From NCBI RefSeq assembly GCF_036226885.1, contig NZ_CP109027.1, forward strand, positions 4,030,001-4,094,000: 64,000 nucleotides of DNA, written 5' to 3'. Below the pieces are notes generated by a model that saw only the letters and a list, made by a program, of their open reading frames with translations, was not told the DNA's origin and searched no databases. Shown here in pieces: positions 41,818-50,915 of this stretch. How positions within the stretch are numbered: position 1 is the first letter of the stretch; every line of letters begins with the position of its first letter. This stretch comes from Streptomyces sp. NBC_00663. GTDB lineage: Bacteria > Actinomycetota > Actinomycetes > Streptomycetales > Streptomycetaceae. The position numbers were made by a program, and so were the translations under genes.

Positions 41818-43125
41818 TTACCCCCACGTTCCCGTGGGCCGGTAGCCCTGTGCGATCAGGTCCTCCACGCAGGCGATCGGCGCGTGCGGCACGATCCGGC
41901 CGTCGTGTGCCTCGGCGAAGACCTCACTGGACAGCACCCGGCCGTCGACGCCGTTGACCTCGCGGACCGAGGTGACCATGCGCTGGAGGCGGCCGCCCGT
42001 CTGGTAGTTGTTGCGCCGCTGGATGAAGACGACGAAGTTCACCGCGCCCGCGATCAGCATCTGGCTTGCCTCGATGGGCAGTCGCTCGGAGGCCTGGAGC
42101 GCGTACGTGGAAATACGGTTGAAGACCTCGTGCGAGCTGTTGGCGTGGATCGTGGACAGCGAGCCGTCGTTGCCCTGCGACATCGCGTTGAGCATGGTCA
42201 CGATCTCATCGCCGAGCACCTCACCGACGATGACGCGGGAGGGGTTCATACGGAGTGACCGGCGGACCAGCTCGGCCATCGAGATCATGCCCTGGCCCTC
42301 GGAGTTGGGCAGGCGTTCCTCGAAGGCGACGACGTTGGGGTGGAGGTCGGCGAAGGTGTCGAGGCCGAGCTCCAGCGCCCGCTCCACGGTGATGAGGCGC
42401 TCGTGCGGCGGGATCTCGTTCGCGAGCGCACGGAGGAGTGTGGTCTTACCGGCGTTCGTGGCGCCCGCGATCATGATGTTCTTGCGGGCGCGGACGGCGC
42501 AGGCGAGGAAGTGCGCGACCTCGGGGCTGAGCGTGCCGTTCCCGACGAGGTCGGAGATGAAGACCTTGCCCATGCGGGCGCGACGGATGGACAGCGCCGG
42601 GCGCCGGGTGACGTCCATGACCGCCGACAGACGCGAACCGTCCGGCAGGCGCAGGTCGAGCTGCGGGTTGGCGGAGTCGAAGGGGCGGGAGGACAGACCC
42701 GAGTAGGCGCCGAGCACCTGGATGAGCTCGATGAGCTCCTCGTCGGACTCGGCGACGGGGTCGCCCGTGACCTCGCGGCCGTCGGAGTAGCCGACGAAGA
42801 CCTGGTCGTACCCGTTGATGTCGATGTTCTCGACGTCCGGGTTGTCGAGGAGAGGCTGTAGCCGTCCCACGCCGAACAGCGCGGCGTGCACGGCGGCGGC
42901 GTACTGCTCCTCGGTCTCCGCGTCCAGCGGAGTGCGCCCGGCGTTGATCTCGGTGCGGGCGTGGTCCTCAAGGATCTGGGCTATGACCGCGCGGGCGTAG
43001 TGCCGCTCGTCCTCGCTCGACATCGGCGTGACACCGGCGACCTGGTCCTGACGCCGCTGCTCGGCGATCCGGTCTCCGGCGTCCTGCCGGAACCGCTTGA
43101 CCAGTTGATGGTCGACAGCGGTCAT
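41818..43125 (-). CDS. tadA: Tad pilus ATPase TadA/CpaF
   Basis: The 435-residue ATPase powers pilus assembly. The Walker A motif IMIAGATNAGKTTLLRALANE lies near residue 222, the Asp box near VERALELGLDTFADLHPN, the Walker B area at NPSRVIVGEVLGDE, and the His box at GNDGSLSTIHANSS. The N-terminal 80 residues include DVENIDINGYDQVFV, typical of CpaF. The ATG overlaps the stop of the CpaE-like gene (ATGA). Walker A reads GATNAGKTT, a conservative form of GxxxxGKT. Confidence 0.96.
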   Translation of the reverse strand: MTAVDHQLVKRFRQDAGDRIAEQRRQDQVAGVTPMSSEDERHYARAVIAQILEDHARTEINAGRTPLDAETEEQYAAAVHAALFGVGRLQPLLDNPDVENIDINGYDQVFVGYSDGREVTGDPVAESDEELIELIQVLGAYSGLSSRPFDSANPQLDLRLPDGSRLSAVMDVTRRPALSIRRARMGKVFISDLVGNGTLSPEVAHFLACAVRARKNIMIAGATNAGKTTLLRALANEIPPHERLITVERALELGLDTFADLHPNVVAFEERLPNSEGQGMISMAELVRRSLRMNPSRVIVGEVLGDEIVTMLNAMSQGNDGSLSTIHANSSHEVFNRISTYALQASERLPIEASQMLIAGAVNFVVFIQRRNNYQTGGRLQRMVTSVREVNGVDGRVLSSEVFAEAHDGRIVPHAPIACVEDLIAQGYRPTGTWG

Positions 43126-43994
43126 CGCCCGGCCTCCGCATGGCCGTTCGTCATCTGGCCGTGCAGCTGACCGTGCTGGGCCTGGGTGGGTACGGACCAC
43201 GCGGCGCCGTACTGCTGGTAGAGGTCCGCGGTGACCTTGCGGGCGGAGCGGATGAGCAGCGACTTCTCCAGACGCCCGCGCTTGCGGCCGGCCAACTGGT
43301 CGGCGCCGGCGGGGTCGTCGGCGATGGTGCCGACGACTCGGGCGCCGGTCTGGGCGTGCACGAGCATGTCGTTGACCTGGCCCGCGAGCTTCGCCGCGTT
43401 GTTGGTGTCCGCGATGAGGACGACGCCGATCATCGGGTTGCCCATGGTCGCGACGCCGCGCTGACCGCCGTGCAGCTTGTTGCCGAGGGCGGCGGCACGG
43501 TCGCGGACCCGCGCGATGGCCTCCGGCTCGGTACGGGAGATGAGCAGCACGAGGGCGGCGTGCGGGAAGAGGTCTACGACGGGAGTGTCGCCGGCGATGC
43601 GGCCGCAGTCGGCGATGACGTCGGCGGCGGCGTGCGGGGACTCGGCGAGCGCGGCGAAGGAGTGGCCGAGGGTCGGCCAGAGCCCGGCGAGACCGGCGGC
43701 CTGCTCGGCGTTGCCGAGACCGACCAGCACCTCAAGACCGCCGCTCAACGGCTGGACGTGGTCCCAGAGTTGGTCGGGGACCAAGCCACGGCGCGCGGTG
43801 GCGGCGATGGACAGCATGCCGGTGTTCGGGTTGAGCGGGCCTCCGTGCGCGGCGGCACTGCGGTACACGAGGTCGCCGCCCGCCGGGTCGGTCTCGGCGA
43901 GCAGGACGCGCCGCGGCCAGACCGCCGCGAGGGCGACGGCCGCCGTGGTGACGCCGGGGGAACCCTTGTCGGCGGCGAGAGCGATGAGCGCCAT
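43122..43994 (-). CDS. CpaE/TadZ-like ParA-family protein
   Basis: A 290-residue ParA/MinD-type protein that in Tad systems places the machinery at a cell pole. The N-terminus MALIALAADKGSPGVTT is a deviant Walker A loop in which the usual KGGxGKT is reduced to KGSPGVTT, so nucleotide binding may differ or be lost. Then come LLAETDPAGGDLVYR and VVDLFPHAALVLLISRTEPEAI. The C-terminus is a short His/Gln-rich tail (QAQHGQLHGQMTNGHAE). It is coupled to tadA and follows the CpaB-like gene by 15 bases. Confidence 0.82.
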   Translation of the reverse strand: MALIALAADKGSPGVTTAAVALAAVWPRRVLLAETDPAGGDLVYRSAAAHGGPLNPNTGMLSIAATARRGLVPDQLWDHVQPLSGGLEVLVGLGNAEQAAGLAGLWPTLGHSFAALAESPHAAADVIADCGRIAGDTPVVDLFPHAALVLLISRTEPEAIARVRDRAAALGNKLHGGQRGVATMGNPMIGVVLIADTNNAAKLAGQVNDMLVHAQTGARVVGTIADDPAGADQLAGRKRGRLEKSLLIRSARKVTADLYQQYGAAWSVPTQAQHGQLHGQMTNGHAEAGR

Positions 43995-44009
43995 GGGTGG
44001 GGCCGCCTT

Positions 44010-44741
44010 CTAGTTGCTGCTGTTGCTGCTGGGGACGAGGACCAGGACGACCTCGCTGTTGGCGGCGGCCTGGGCGAGCGCGGGGGCGACGTCGGAGTCG
44101 ACGGCGAGCGTGTAGGCCGAGTTGGCGCTGCCGACGATCTCGTCACTCTTGGCCACCGGCACGCTGGTCACGATCGCCTTGTCGACGAGCAGCGAGTTGC
44201 TGTTGCCGGACGAGGAGGCCGAGCTGTTGCTGTTGGAGCCGGATCCGCCGTCGGTGACGCGGTAGGCGGCGACGGTGTCGCCCTCCTTGATGCCGGCCGG
44301 GTACTGGCCGGCCTTGAGGGAGAGGCCGACGAGGGTCTTGCCGTCCGCGGCGCCGACGTCCGAGCCGAACATCTGGCCCATGACGACGGTGTCCTCGTAG
44401 ATCGTCGACTTGGCCTTGAGGGTCTTCAGGGTGCCCAGCTGTGACCACTTGACGTAATTGATCGCGGAGTCCTCCGCGACCATGACGGAGGTCGCGTTGG
44501 ACTCGTTGACCGTCCCGCCGACGGGAATGTCCTTGGTCACCTTGACGACCTCGATACGGTCACCGGCCTGCAACACCAGCATGGTCGCGCCCAGCGCCCC
44601 CACCAGGATCAGCAGCACCGCCAACGCGGCCAACGCCGGTTTGCGCTCGCGAGGCGGCGTGGGAAGCCGGTCACCGACCGACGGCTGAGCCGGAGCGGCG
44701 GAACGACCCTGACCCGCCCCCGTACGCTCTTGGATCTTCAC
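44010..44741 (-). CDS. CpaB/RcpC-like SAF-domain pilus protein
   Basis: The 243-residue protein has one membrane helix (about residues 35-57) and a SAF-like domain (VVKVTKDIPVGGTV, then a VMGQMFGSDVGAADGKTLVGLSL part). Near residue 165 there is a low-complexity loop rich in Ser, Asn and Gly (GSGSNSNSSASSSGNSNS). CpaB-type proteins act at the wall or envelope in Tad systems. GTG at 44741 with GGGGAG eight bases upstream. It is the first clear gene of the Tad cluster on the minus strand. Confidence 0.82.
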   Translation of the reverse strand: MKIQERTGAGQGRSAAPAQPSVGDRLPTPPRERKPALAALAVLLILVGALGATMLVLQAGDRIEVVKVTKDIPVGGTVNESNATSVMVAEDSAINYVKWSQLGTLKTLKAKSTIYEDTVVMGQMFGSDVGAADGKTLVGLSLKAGQYPAGIKEGDTVAAYRVTDGGSGSNSNSSASSSGNSNSLLVDKAIVTSVPVAKSDEIVGSANSAYTLAVDSDVAPALAQAAANSEVVLVLVPSSNSSN

Positions 44742-45149
44742 GCAACCGCTCCCCGTACACCCAAGAAAAGTTCTGCCAAATGAGATGGAAATTAGGACAC
44801 TTCACCCGGGTCTACCCGACTTGTGCGAATAGCCATCGCTGAGGTGAGTGTCAAGCCATCGCACCGTATCAGCCGCACATAAGCCCCTCAAGGCGCGCTC
44901 GAGGTCATGCACCTCACCCCGCTCCCCGTTATCCATCTGCAACTTCAGGCGCATGTCGCCCAGTTCTGCGGGACCCGGAAGGGGGCTGTCATCTGTGCGG
45001 GAGCGAACCGAGGACGCATACCCCGTCCCGCCCGTAACGCGACGTTCGTCACGACCCACCCATGAGGCCTGCACGATTCGCTCACGAAGGCCCGATGGCG
45101 CCGTGCCATGATCTTTGCTCGGTTTCACGGACACGGGGGCGTTGAGTCA
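44742..45149. promoter_or_regulatory. Divergent region between the Tad cluster and a membrane protein gene
   Basis: About 400 bases that must hold the promoter of the Tad cluster (minus) and of the membrane protein gene (plus). It includes the possible small TTA-containing gene described separately. An AT-rich stretch (AAATGAGATGGAAATTAGG, near 44778) may contain the Tad promoter. No clear operator is seen. Confidence 0.4.
44802..44955 (-). CDS. Possible small gene with a TTA codon
   Basis: An ORF of 50 codons starting MRLKLQMDNGERGEVHDLER and ending SHKSGRPG is preceded by a weak GGGCGAC. It has no recognised domain, but the sequence looks protein-like (charged and amphipathic). One leucine, in RGLCAAD, is encoded by TTA, the rare codon that depends on the bldA tRNA in Streptomyces. 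The G+C of third positions is lower than in the neighbouring genes, which argues for caution. The frame is open further upstream to about 45134. If real, it would precede the Tad cluster and could be developmentally controlled. Confidence 0.35.
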
Positions 45150-46049
45150 ATGACAGATGTAGAAGCGGGGCTTCTTCCGATCGGCGGGGCAGCACTGGCG
45201 TCCGACCCGCGGGTCCTGGCGGCGGCCCGGGCGATCGGCGCCCGCAACGGGGTCGACTACACGAACGACGCGGCGGTGTCGGCGTTGCTGACGGAACGCC
45301 GCGACGCGGCGAGCAGAGCGCAGCACCGACCGATGGCCTGGGTGGCCGGCCTGCTGCTGGTGGCGGGCGTGGTCTGGGGCTTCGCGGCCGCGGCCGCCCC
45401 GTCGCTGGGCCCGAAACCGGCGCTGGCGGCGGTCCCTGCCTTCGCCCTGGCCATCGTCATGCTCGTCCAGGTCCGCAAGGGGTGGAAGCGTGAGCTGAGG
45501 CACCCCGCGCTGGCTGGTTACCGCGAGCTGCTGGGCGTGGCCGTGGCCCACGGGATGCCGTTGGCGCATGTGCCGGCGTGGCTGGAGGGGCGGTCGGAGC
45601 TGTCGTCCGAGGCCCCTTACGAGCCTGGGAAGGGGGCGACGCCGATCCCGTCGTACCGGAAGGTGGACACGCCTGCCGCGCCCACGCCCACCGCATACGC
45701 ACCCGCTCCCGTCCCCCCGAAGCCTCCGGCCGTGGCCGAGTACGAGCGCATCGCCGACTCCGGTGGCTGGCACGACGAGGCGGGCTGTCTGCTCGTCCTC
45801 GCGGGCGGCATCGGCGCGATGTGGGCGTGGTCGGAGACCGAACCGATCGGCTACGGCGCCCTGGCCCTGATCCCCCTCGCGATCATCGTCTGGCTAGTCG
45901 GCAACAACCAGGGCGGCGAGAAGGCACGACTGAGGGCGGAGGCGACGGAGTACGTCAGGGCGATCGCGGCGGCTCAGGCGGCCGGGGCTCAGGTTCCCGA
46001 ACTGTCGCCGCAGTTGCAGAAGTTGCTGCACGGAACATACAACCCGTAA
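45150..46049 (+). CDS. Membrane protein of unknown function
   Basis: The 299-residue protein has two membrane helices near residues 62-82 and 88-106 and another pair near 216-252. A Pro-rich stretch (TPAAPTPTAYAPAPVPPKPP) lies between, and the C-terminus is a helical part ending ELSPQLQKLLHGTYNP. No domain is recognised. The ATG at 45150 has a GGGGG upstream. It is the first gene of a plus-strand series that includes a lipoprotein and two related membrane proteins. Confidence 0.75.
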   Translation: MTDVEAGLLPIGGAALASDPRVLAAARAIGARNGVDYTNDAAVSALLTERRDAASRAQHRPMAWVAGLLLVAGVVWGFAAAAAPSLGPKPALAAVPAFALAIVMLVQVRKGWKRELRHPALAGYRELLGVAVAHGMPLAHVPAWLEGRSELSSEAPYEPGKGATPIPSYRKVDTPAAPTPTAYAPAPVPPKPPAVAEYERIADSGGWHDEAGCLLVLAGGIGAMWAWSETEPIGYGALALIPLAIIVWLVGNNQGGEKARLRAEATEYVRAIAAAQAAGAQVPELSPQLQKLLHGTYNP

Positions 46050-46078
46050 GCACCCAGAAGACCCACTGAGGAGCCCCC

Positions 46079-46825
46079 ATGAAGCCAGCCGCACTGGTCG
46101 CTCTCCCCCTTCTGTCCGCGCTGTCCCTCGCCACGCTCACGGCGTGCGGCGGAGGGGACGGAGACGGGGGTTCGGACGCGAAGACGACCGGCCAGGCGAA
46201 GGCCACGGCCACCGCCTCACCCGCGAAGCCCTCGGTGGACCCGGCGAAGGAACTGGCGAAGCTGCTCGTCACAAAGGTCGAGTCCGACGACAACGACTAC
46301 AACGTCAGGGAGCCGGCCTCGGGCGACGCCATGGCCACGAGCCAGGACCAGTTGACGCTCGACAAGAAGGTATGCGCCCCGATGGCGTACGCGACGAACT
46401 ACCTCCCCATCGGCGACCCGGAGGCGTCCCTGACCCGTATCGCCGACAACGGAAGGACCGTCTACACCTACATCACCCTCGCCACCTACTCGGCGGGCAA
46501 AGCCGAGGCGGCGATGAAGGGCCTGGCCGAGGCGGCCTCCGCCTGTACGGCGGGCTACACCGCGAAGTCCACCAAGGCCTCCACCACCTACTCCTCGGTG
46601 AAGAAGGAGACGGCTCCGTCGGCTTCAGGCGCGGACGAGTCGATCGCCACCGCCTCGACGGTCGACTACAAGGGCACCCAGACGATGCGCACCCAGACCT
46701 TCCGTTTCGGCGACACGATCGTCAATTACTTCTCGATCGACAGCGGCGGCTTCATCAACGGCCGCTCGGCCCAGGCCACGGTCCCCACGGACCTCGTCAA
46801 GGCCCAGAACGCGAAACTGGGTTAG
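46079..46825 (+). CDS. Lipoprotein of unknown function
   Basis: A 248-residue lipoprotein. The signal peptide ends LATLTAC with GGGDGDGG after the cysteine. The exported part has two cysteines (KVCAPMAYATNY and ASACTAGY), a TVYTYITLATYSAGKAEAAM segment and the C-terminal DTIVNYFSIDSGGF. It resembles sensor-like lipoproteins of Streptomyces, but no function is known. GAGGAGC precedes the ATG by six bases. It lies 29 bases after the membrane protein gene. Confidence 0.82.
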   Translation: MKPAALVALPLLSALSLATLTACGGGDGDGGSDAKTTGQAKATATASPAKPSVDPAKELAKLLVTKVESDDNDYNVREPASGDAMATSQDQLTLDKKVCAPMAYATNYLPIGDPEASLTRIADNGRTVYTYITLATYSAGKAEAAMKGLAEAASACTAGYTAKSTKASTTYSSVKKETAPSASGADESIATASTVDYKGTQTMRTQTFRFGDTIVNYFSIDSGGFINGRSAQATVPTDLVKAQNAKLG

Positions 46826-46885
46826 GGCCGCTCGGCGAGGTCGCAGCGCGGACCAGTGTCAGTGCTCGTCACTACTCTGCGCCCC

Positions 46886-47416
46886 ATGACCACCCCACCC
46901 GACACCACCCACCGCTCCTACCCACCCGCCCTGGTCGCCGTATCCCAGACCGAGTTCGACTACGACGACGGCGACGGCATCGACTTCGAGCCGTACGCCG
47001 CCTTCCTCACTGCCGACGACACCACGGACTGGCTGCGCCAGTGGACCGGCAACCACGACCTCGACGGTGCCGCGTACCGGATCTTCGGGCAGGACGGTAC
47101 CGGTGGCGCGGCGGCGCTCTGGTGTGCGCGCGAGGACGGTCAACTCGCCGACCAGCCCGTGGTGTTCCTGGGCTCCGAGGGCGAGACCGGCGTGGTGGCG
47201 GGGAGCCTGTCGGACTTCCTGTGGGTCCTGGCCGACGGCTTCGGCCCGCTGGAAGCGGCCCTGTTCCCGACCCGCGACCCCCGCCCGAACGCCCACCTCA
47301 CCGCCCTCGCCCACCGTCACGCCACCACCCCACGCCGCCCGGCGCACGCCATCTTCGCCGCGGCCCGCGCCGAGTTCCCGACGTTCGACGAGGACATCGA
47401 GCAGCTCTGCCGCTGA
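46886..47416 (+). CDS. Probable SUKH/SMI1-like protein
   Basis: The 176-residue product has a SUKH-like pattern: FDYDDGDGIDFEPYAAFL, LDGAAYRIFGQDGTGG, DQPVVFLGSEGETGVVAGSL, then SDFLWVLADGF. The superfamily includes immunity proteins and housekeeping proteins. The start is uncertain; no good ribosome binding site is seen before the ATG at 46886, and the frame is open a little further upstream. No toxin gene is adjacent, so a role in immunity is not supported by context. Confidence 0.65.
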   Translation: MTTPPDTTHRSYPPALVAVSQTEFDYDDGDGIDFEPYAAFLTADDTTDWLRQWTGNHDLDGAAYRIFGQDGTGGAAALWCAREDGQLADQPVVFLGSEGETGVVAGSLSDFLWVLADGFGPLEAALFPTRDPRPNAHLTALAHRHATTPRRPAHAIFAAARAEFPTFDEDIEQLCR

Positions 47417-47518
47417 ACCAAGGGCCCGGGCTATACCGGCATCGAAGGTTTCGCACTAGCGAACCATCCCAGTAGAGTGCCGCGCGTGAAATCACGTGGG
47501 GATCGGGGGAGTTCGGCG

Positions 47519-49534
47519 ATGCGGGCGGCGACGAAGAGGACGGTCCGAACCACCAGGACGAGACCGCTCGCGGTCCTCGCCTTCCTGATGGCTCTCTTCG
47601 CGACCGTCACCCCGGCAGCAGAGGCCGCCTCTCCCTCCTCCGACACCCAGGCCGCCTACCTCGCGGAGCAACTCCGTACCAACCCGGTCTACGTCACCGA
47701 CCAGCTCCCCCGCGAGATCCCGAAGTCGACGACCCCGTCCTTCACCAAGCTCGCGCAGCGCACCGGCGTCCCGACCTACGTCCTCGTCCTCCCCATGGAG
47801 GCCACCGACGGCGAGGCCCTCCTCGGCGCGGTGCACGACCGGCTCGGCAAGGACGGCCTGTATGTCCTGATCGACGACTCGTCGGTCACGGACGCCACGG
47901 CGTACGGCGTGAGCGCCCCCGCCGACGACGCGGTCACCACCGCCTTCTACGAACTCCCCTTCGACGCAGGCGCGTTGCGCAGCTTCGAACGCTTCGTAGA
48001 GGTCGTCACCGAGAGCAGCGAGAAGGCGGCCGCACGCGCACAGGCGGCCCGCGACAAGTACGACGCCGACGGTGAACCCGCCGACCTGTACATCGGCCCG
48101 AGCGACCGTGACAACCAGTCGTTCCTCACGGGCATGGCGATCACGGGCGTACCGCTGGCCATGCTGCTCCTGATTCCGTACGTACGACGCTGGTGGCGCC
48201 GTAGGCCGGGCGCCCCGGTGTCCCTCAGCAAACCCCGGCCGTCCCGCCGCCGTACCCGCTGGCTGCTCCCCCTGGCCGCCGTCGCCACCGCCGCCGCAAT
48301 CGCCGCCGCCGCCCCGCACGTCTTCGACCAGACGACGTCCAGCGCGTCCCCGCGCCCCCGGGCGGTCGACCTCAACGCCCGCCTGGACCGGGTCGTCGAG
48401 GGCCTGACCGAAGACCCGGTCTACCAGGACCCGGAGAGCCCGCACGCCCTGGACGCACAGCAGGTGTCCCAACTCACCACCCGTATCAAGAAGTTCCAGT
48501 CCTCGAAGGGCGGCGGCCCGGTCTACATCACCCTCGTCCCGCAGCTGTACGAGGACGAGTCCGGGAGCGACGAGGAGTACTTCGCGTACGCCGTCCACGA
48601 CAAGCTGGGCAAGGACGGCGTGTACATCGTCGCCGACCCCCTGGACGGCTACATCAACGTCTTCAACTACGGCCTGGGCCTGGACTCCTACGGCCTCCTC
48701 TACGACCTCCCGGAGTCCGTCACCTACGGCGACGAGAAGTCGGACGCGGCCGACGACCATCTCCTCGGCGAGCGTCTCACCTCCGTCATGACCGCCCTCG
48801 ACAAGACGGAGCGCACGGACGAGCCGACGACGCCCGGCGATCCGTACCCGCTCACCGACCCGATCACCGAGGACGAGCTCCAGCCGCTCTTCTACGGCGA
48901 CTTCTGGCCGGGCCTGTTCATCGGCGCCCTCGCGGCGGGCGCGGTACTCGCGCTGGTCGCGGCGGCGCTGGGTATCGTCCGCAAGTCGCTCCTGCGGCGC
49001 AACCCGGAACCGCTGCCGGGCTCGACCCTCCCCACCGTGTCTCCGGCCATGCCGACGGAGTCGTACCTGCGCGACACGGCACGCGCCGAACTCCATGCAA
49101 TGGCACGTGAATTCGGCACCGGCGAAACGGCCGACACCCGCGCCCGGAACCGCTACGACGCGACGATGCTCCTAGCACCGGACGGCGAGCGCGTGGACGA
49201 CCTGTCCCCCGCCACCCTCACCGCGATCATCGTCCTGGCCCGAGCGACCCGCGCCGCCCTCACCGGCAACGACAGCACCCAGTGCTGTGGCGTGAACCCT
49301 CTGCACGGCCCGGCGAAGACCAAGCGCCACGTCCGGACGTCCAGCGTGGAGACCCGCAGGCGGATGCTCCCGGTGTGCGAGATCTGCCTCGACGACCCGC
49401 ACAAGATCCCGGCCCGCCTGCTGAAGCTGCCGCCCAACGGACTGCCTTACTACGAGGACGAGTTGTTGTCGGCCGCCCCCGACGGCTTCACGAAGCTCGT
49501 CCGCAGGGTGCGGGAGGCGGCACATGTGCAGTAG
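47519..49534 (+). CDS. Membrane protein with two TPM-like units and a C-terminal cysteine domain
   Basis: The 671-residue product has a signal peptide, then a TPM-like unit (LRTNPVYVTDQL, then HDRLGKDGLYVLIDD). A membrane helix near 220 follows, then a linker with a second helix (about 252-270). A second TPM-like unit (LTEDPVYQDPESPHAL, then HDKLGKDGVYIVADP) and another helix (about 470-492) come next. The C-terminal cytoplasmic part has CCGVNPLHGPAKTKRH and later CEICLDDP, suggesting a treble-clef-like metal site. I chose the ATG at 47519 because GGGGGAG is eight bases upstream. The next gene encodes a one-unit relative. Confidence 0.78.
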   Translation: MRAATKRTVRTTRTRPLAVLAFLMALFATVTPAAEAASPSSDTQAAYLAEQLRTNPVYVTDQLPREIPKSTTPSFTKLAQRTGVPTYVLVLPMEATDGEALLGAVHDRLGKDGLYVLIDDSSVTDATAYGVSAPADDAVTTAFYELPFDAGALRSFERFVEVVTESSEKAAARAQAARDKYDADGEPADLYIGPSDRDNQSFLTGMAITGVPLAMLLLIPYVRRWWRRRPGAPVSLSKPRPSRRRTRWLLPLAAVATAAAIAAAAPHVFDQTTSSASPRPRAVDLNARLDRVVEGLTEDPVYQDPESPHALDAQQVSQLTTRIKKFQSSKGGGPVYITLVPQLYEDESGSDEEYFAYAVHDKLGKDGVYIVADPLDGYINVFNYGLGLDSYGLLYDLPESVTYGDEKSDAADDHLLGERLTSVMTALDKTERTDEPTTPGDPYPLTDPITEDELQPLFYGDFWPGLFIGALAAGAVLALVAAALGIVRKSLLRRNPEPLPGSTLPTVSPAMPTESYLRDTARAELHAMAREFGTGETADTRARNRYDATMLLAPDGERVDDLSPATLTAIIVLARATRAALTGNDSTQCCGVNPLHGPAKTKRHVRTSSVETRRRMLPVCEICLDDPHKIPARLLKLPPNGLPYYEDELLSAAPDGFTKLVRRVREAAHVQ

Positions 49535-50783
49535 GAACGCGAGACGCGCCCTGGCCGCTGCCGTCCTGCCGACGTTGGCACTGTCGATCCTCTCGGCCTC
49601 CCCCTCGGCAGCGGCCGAGTCCCCCGGCGAACACATCGCGAACGCCCTGCGCGAGTCACCCGTCTACGTGGCCGACGCCTACGCGAGCGCGGTACCGCCC
49701 GCCCGACAACGGGAGTTGACGCGGCAGATCGCTGCCACCGGCCTGCCCATCAAGGTCGTTCTCACCCCCCTCACCAAGGGCGACGACTTCGACGGCGAGG
49801 CGGACACCCTGGCGTCGGTCGTCCATGACCGCCTGGGGCTCCGCAAGTTCATCCTCATCACCACGGACGGCGACTTCACCGACGCCCTCGACGGCTTCGA
49901 GTGGCCCGCCGACACCCACCAGACAGAGGACGCCGTGGCCGCCGCCGGCCTCCTGGACGAGACACGGGACGCGGGGCTGGCCGACCTGACGGCGAAGGCC
50001 GTGGAGCTGGTGGCGGAAGGGGACGGGACGAGGGTGCACGAGGAGGCGATGCGGGACTTGGGGGACGCGGCGCCCGCGTCGGCTCCCAAGACAAGCTCAG
50101 GGAGTACGACTTGGACATGGCCGCTCGTCGCGATTCCCACGCTCGCGCTGCTGACGCTCGGCGCCCTGCTCCTCGTACGAGGGCGTCGTCGTAGGACGGA
50201 GGTTTCTCCTTCCCCCTTCGCCCACCCGCAGGCGGTCTTCGCCGCGGCCCGCGCGGCGGACGAGTCGGCGCTGCGACGGCGGGCGGAGCAGGAGGTCATC
50301 GCGCTGGGAGAGGCCGCGGCCGGGACGACGGAACCGGCCGAAACGGCGTCCCTGCAACGCGCGTTGGACGCGTACGCCGCCGCAGCCACGGTCCTGGACT
50401 CCGCGCGCGGCCTGCCGGACCTGGCGGGGGTGCTGGCACTGGTGACGGAAGGCCGGGACGCCCTGGCCGCCACCGCCTCCCCTCTCCCTCTCTGCTTCTT
50501 CAACCCCCTGCACGGCCGGGCGACCCGCCGCACCGTCTGGCGTCCCGTGGGCCGCCAGGACCGTGCGCGTGTGGCGACCTGCGCCGCCTGCACCGCAGCC
50601 CTGCGCCACCGCCGCGCCCCCGAAGTCCTCACCGACACCACGGCGGACGGCCGCCGAGTCCCGTACTTCGAGGTGCCGGCCGGGCGGAGCGTGTGGGCGG
50701 CGACAGGGTACGGGTCGTTGGTGCGGGGCGAGGACAGCCTGACGGCGCGGGTGGCGCGGGGCGACTTCACGCGGCTCAACTGA
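49524..50783 (+). CDS. One-unit relative of the preceding membrane protein
   Basis: The 419-residue product repeats the same plan in shorter form. It has a signal peptide, one TPM-like unit (LRESPVYVADAYASAVPP, then VHDRLGLRKFILITTDGD), one membrane helix (about 196-215) and a cytoplasmic C-terminus. The last holds CFFNPLHGRATRRTVW and CAACTAALRHRR, in the same order as in the preceding protein. A tail with FEVPAGRSVWAATGYGS follows. The ATG lies 11 bases inside the end of the previous gene, with GGGAGG upstream. The two proteins may assemble together at the membrane. Confidence 0.78.
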   Translation: MCSRNARRALAAAVLPTLALSILSASPSAAAESPGEHIANALRESPVYVADAYASAVPPARQRELTRQIAATGLPIKVVLTPLTKGDDFDGEADTLASVVHDRLGLRKFILITTDGDFTDALDGFEWPADTHQTEDAVAAAGLLDETRDAGLADLTAKAVELVAEGDGTRVHEEAMRDLGDAAPASAPKTSSGSTTWTWPLVAIPTLALLTLGALLLVRGRRRRTEVSPSPFAHPQAVFAAARAADESALRRRAEQEVIALGEAAAGTTEPAETASLQRALDAYAAAATVLDSARGLPDLAGVLALVTEGRDALAATASPLPLCFFNPLHGRATRRTVWRPVGRQDRARVATCAACTAALRHRRAPEVLTDTTADGRRVPYFEVPAGRSVWAATGYGSLVRGEDSLTARVARGDFTRLN

Positions 50784-50915
50784 CACCGGCCACCAATCCG
50801 TTCCCCGAATTTAACGCAGCCCCTCTTGGCACCCTCCTTTCTACGCGCGTAACTTGAGCCGACTCCCCACGGGTCCCCCCACGCCCCCGCCCCCTGATCC
50901 GAGGAGACCGCCAGC

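Noticed and set aside
50784..50915. PHO boxes upstream of the secreted nuclease gene
   Set aside because: Expected for phosphate-controlled nucleases, but no GTTCACC-type direct repeats are visible.
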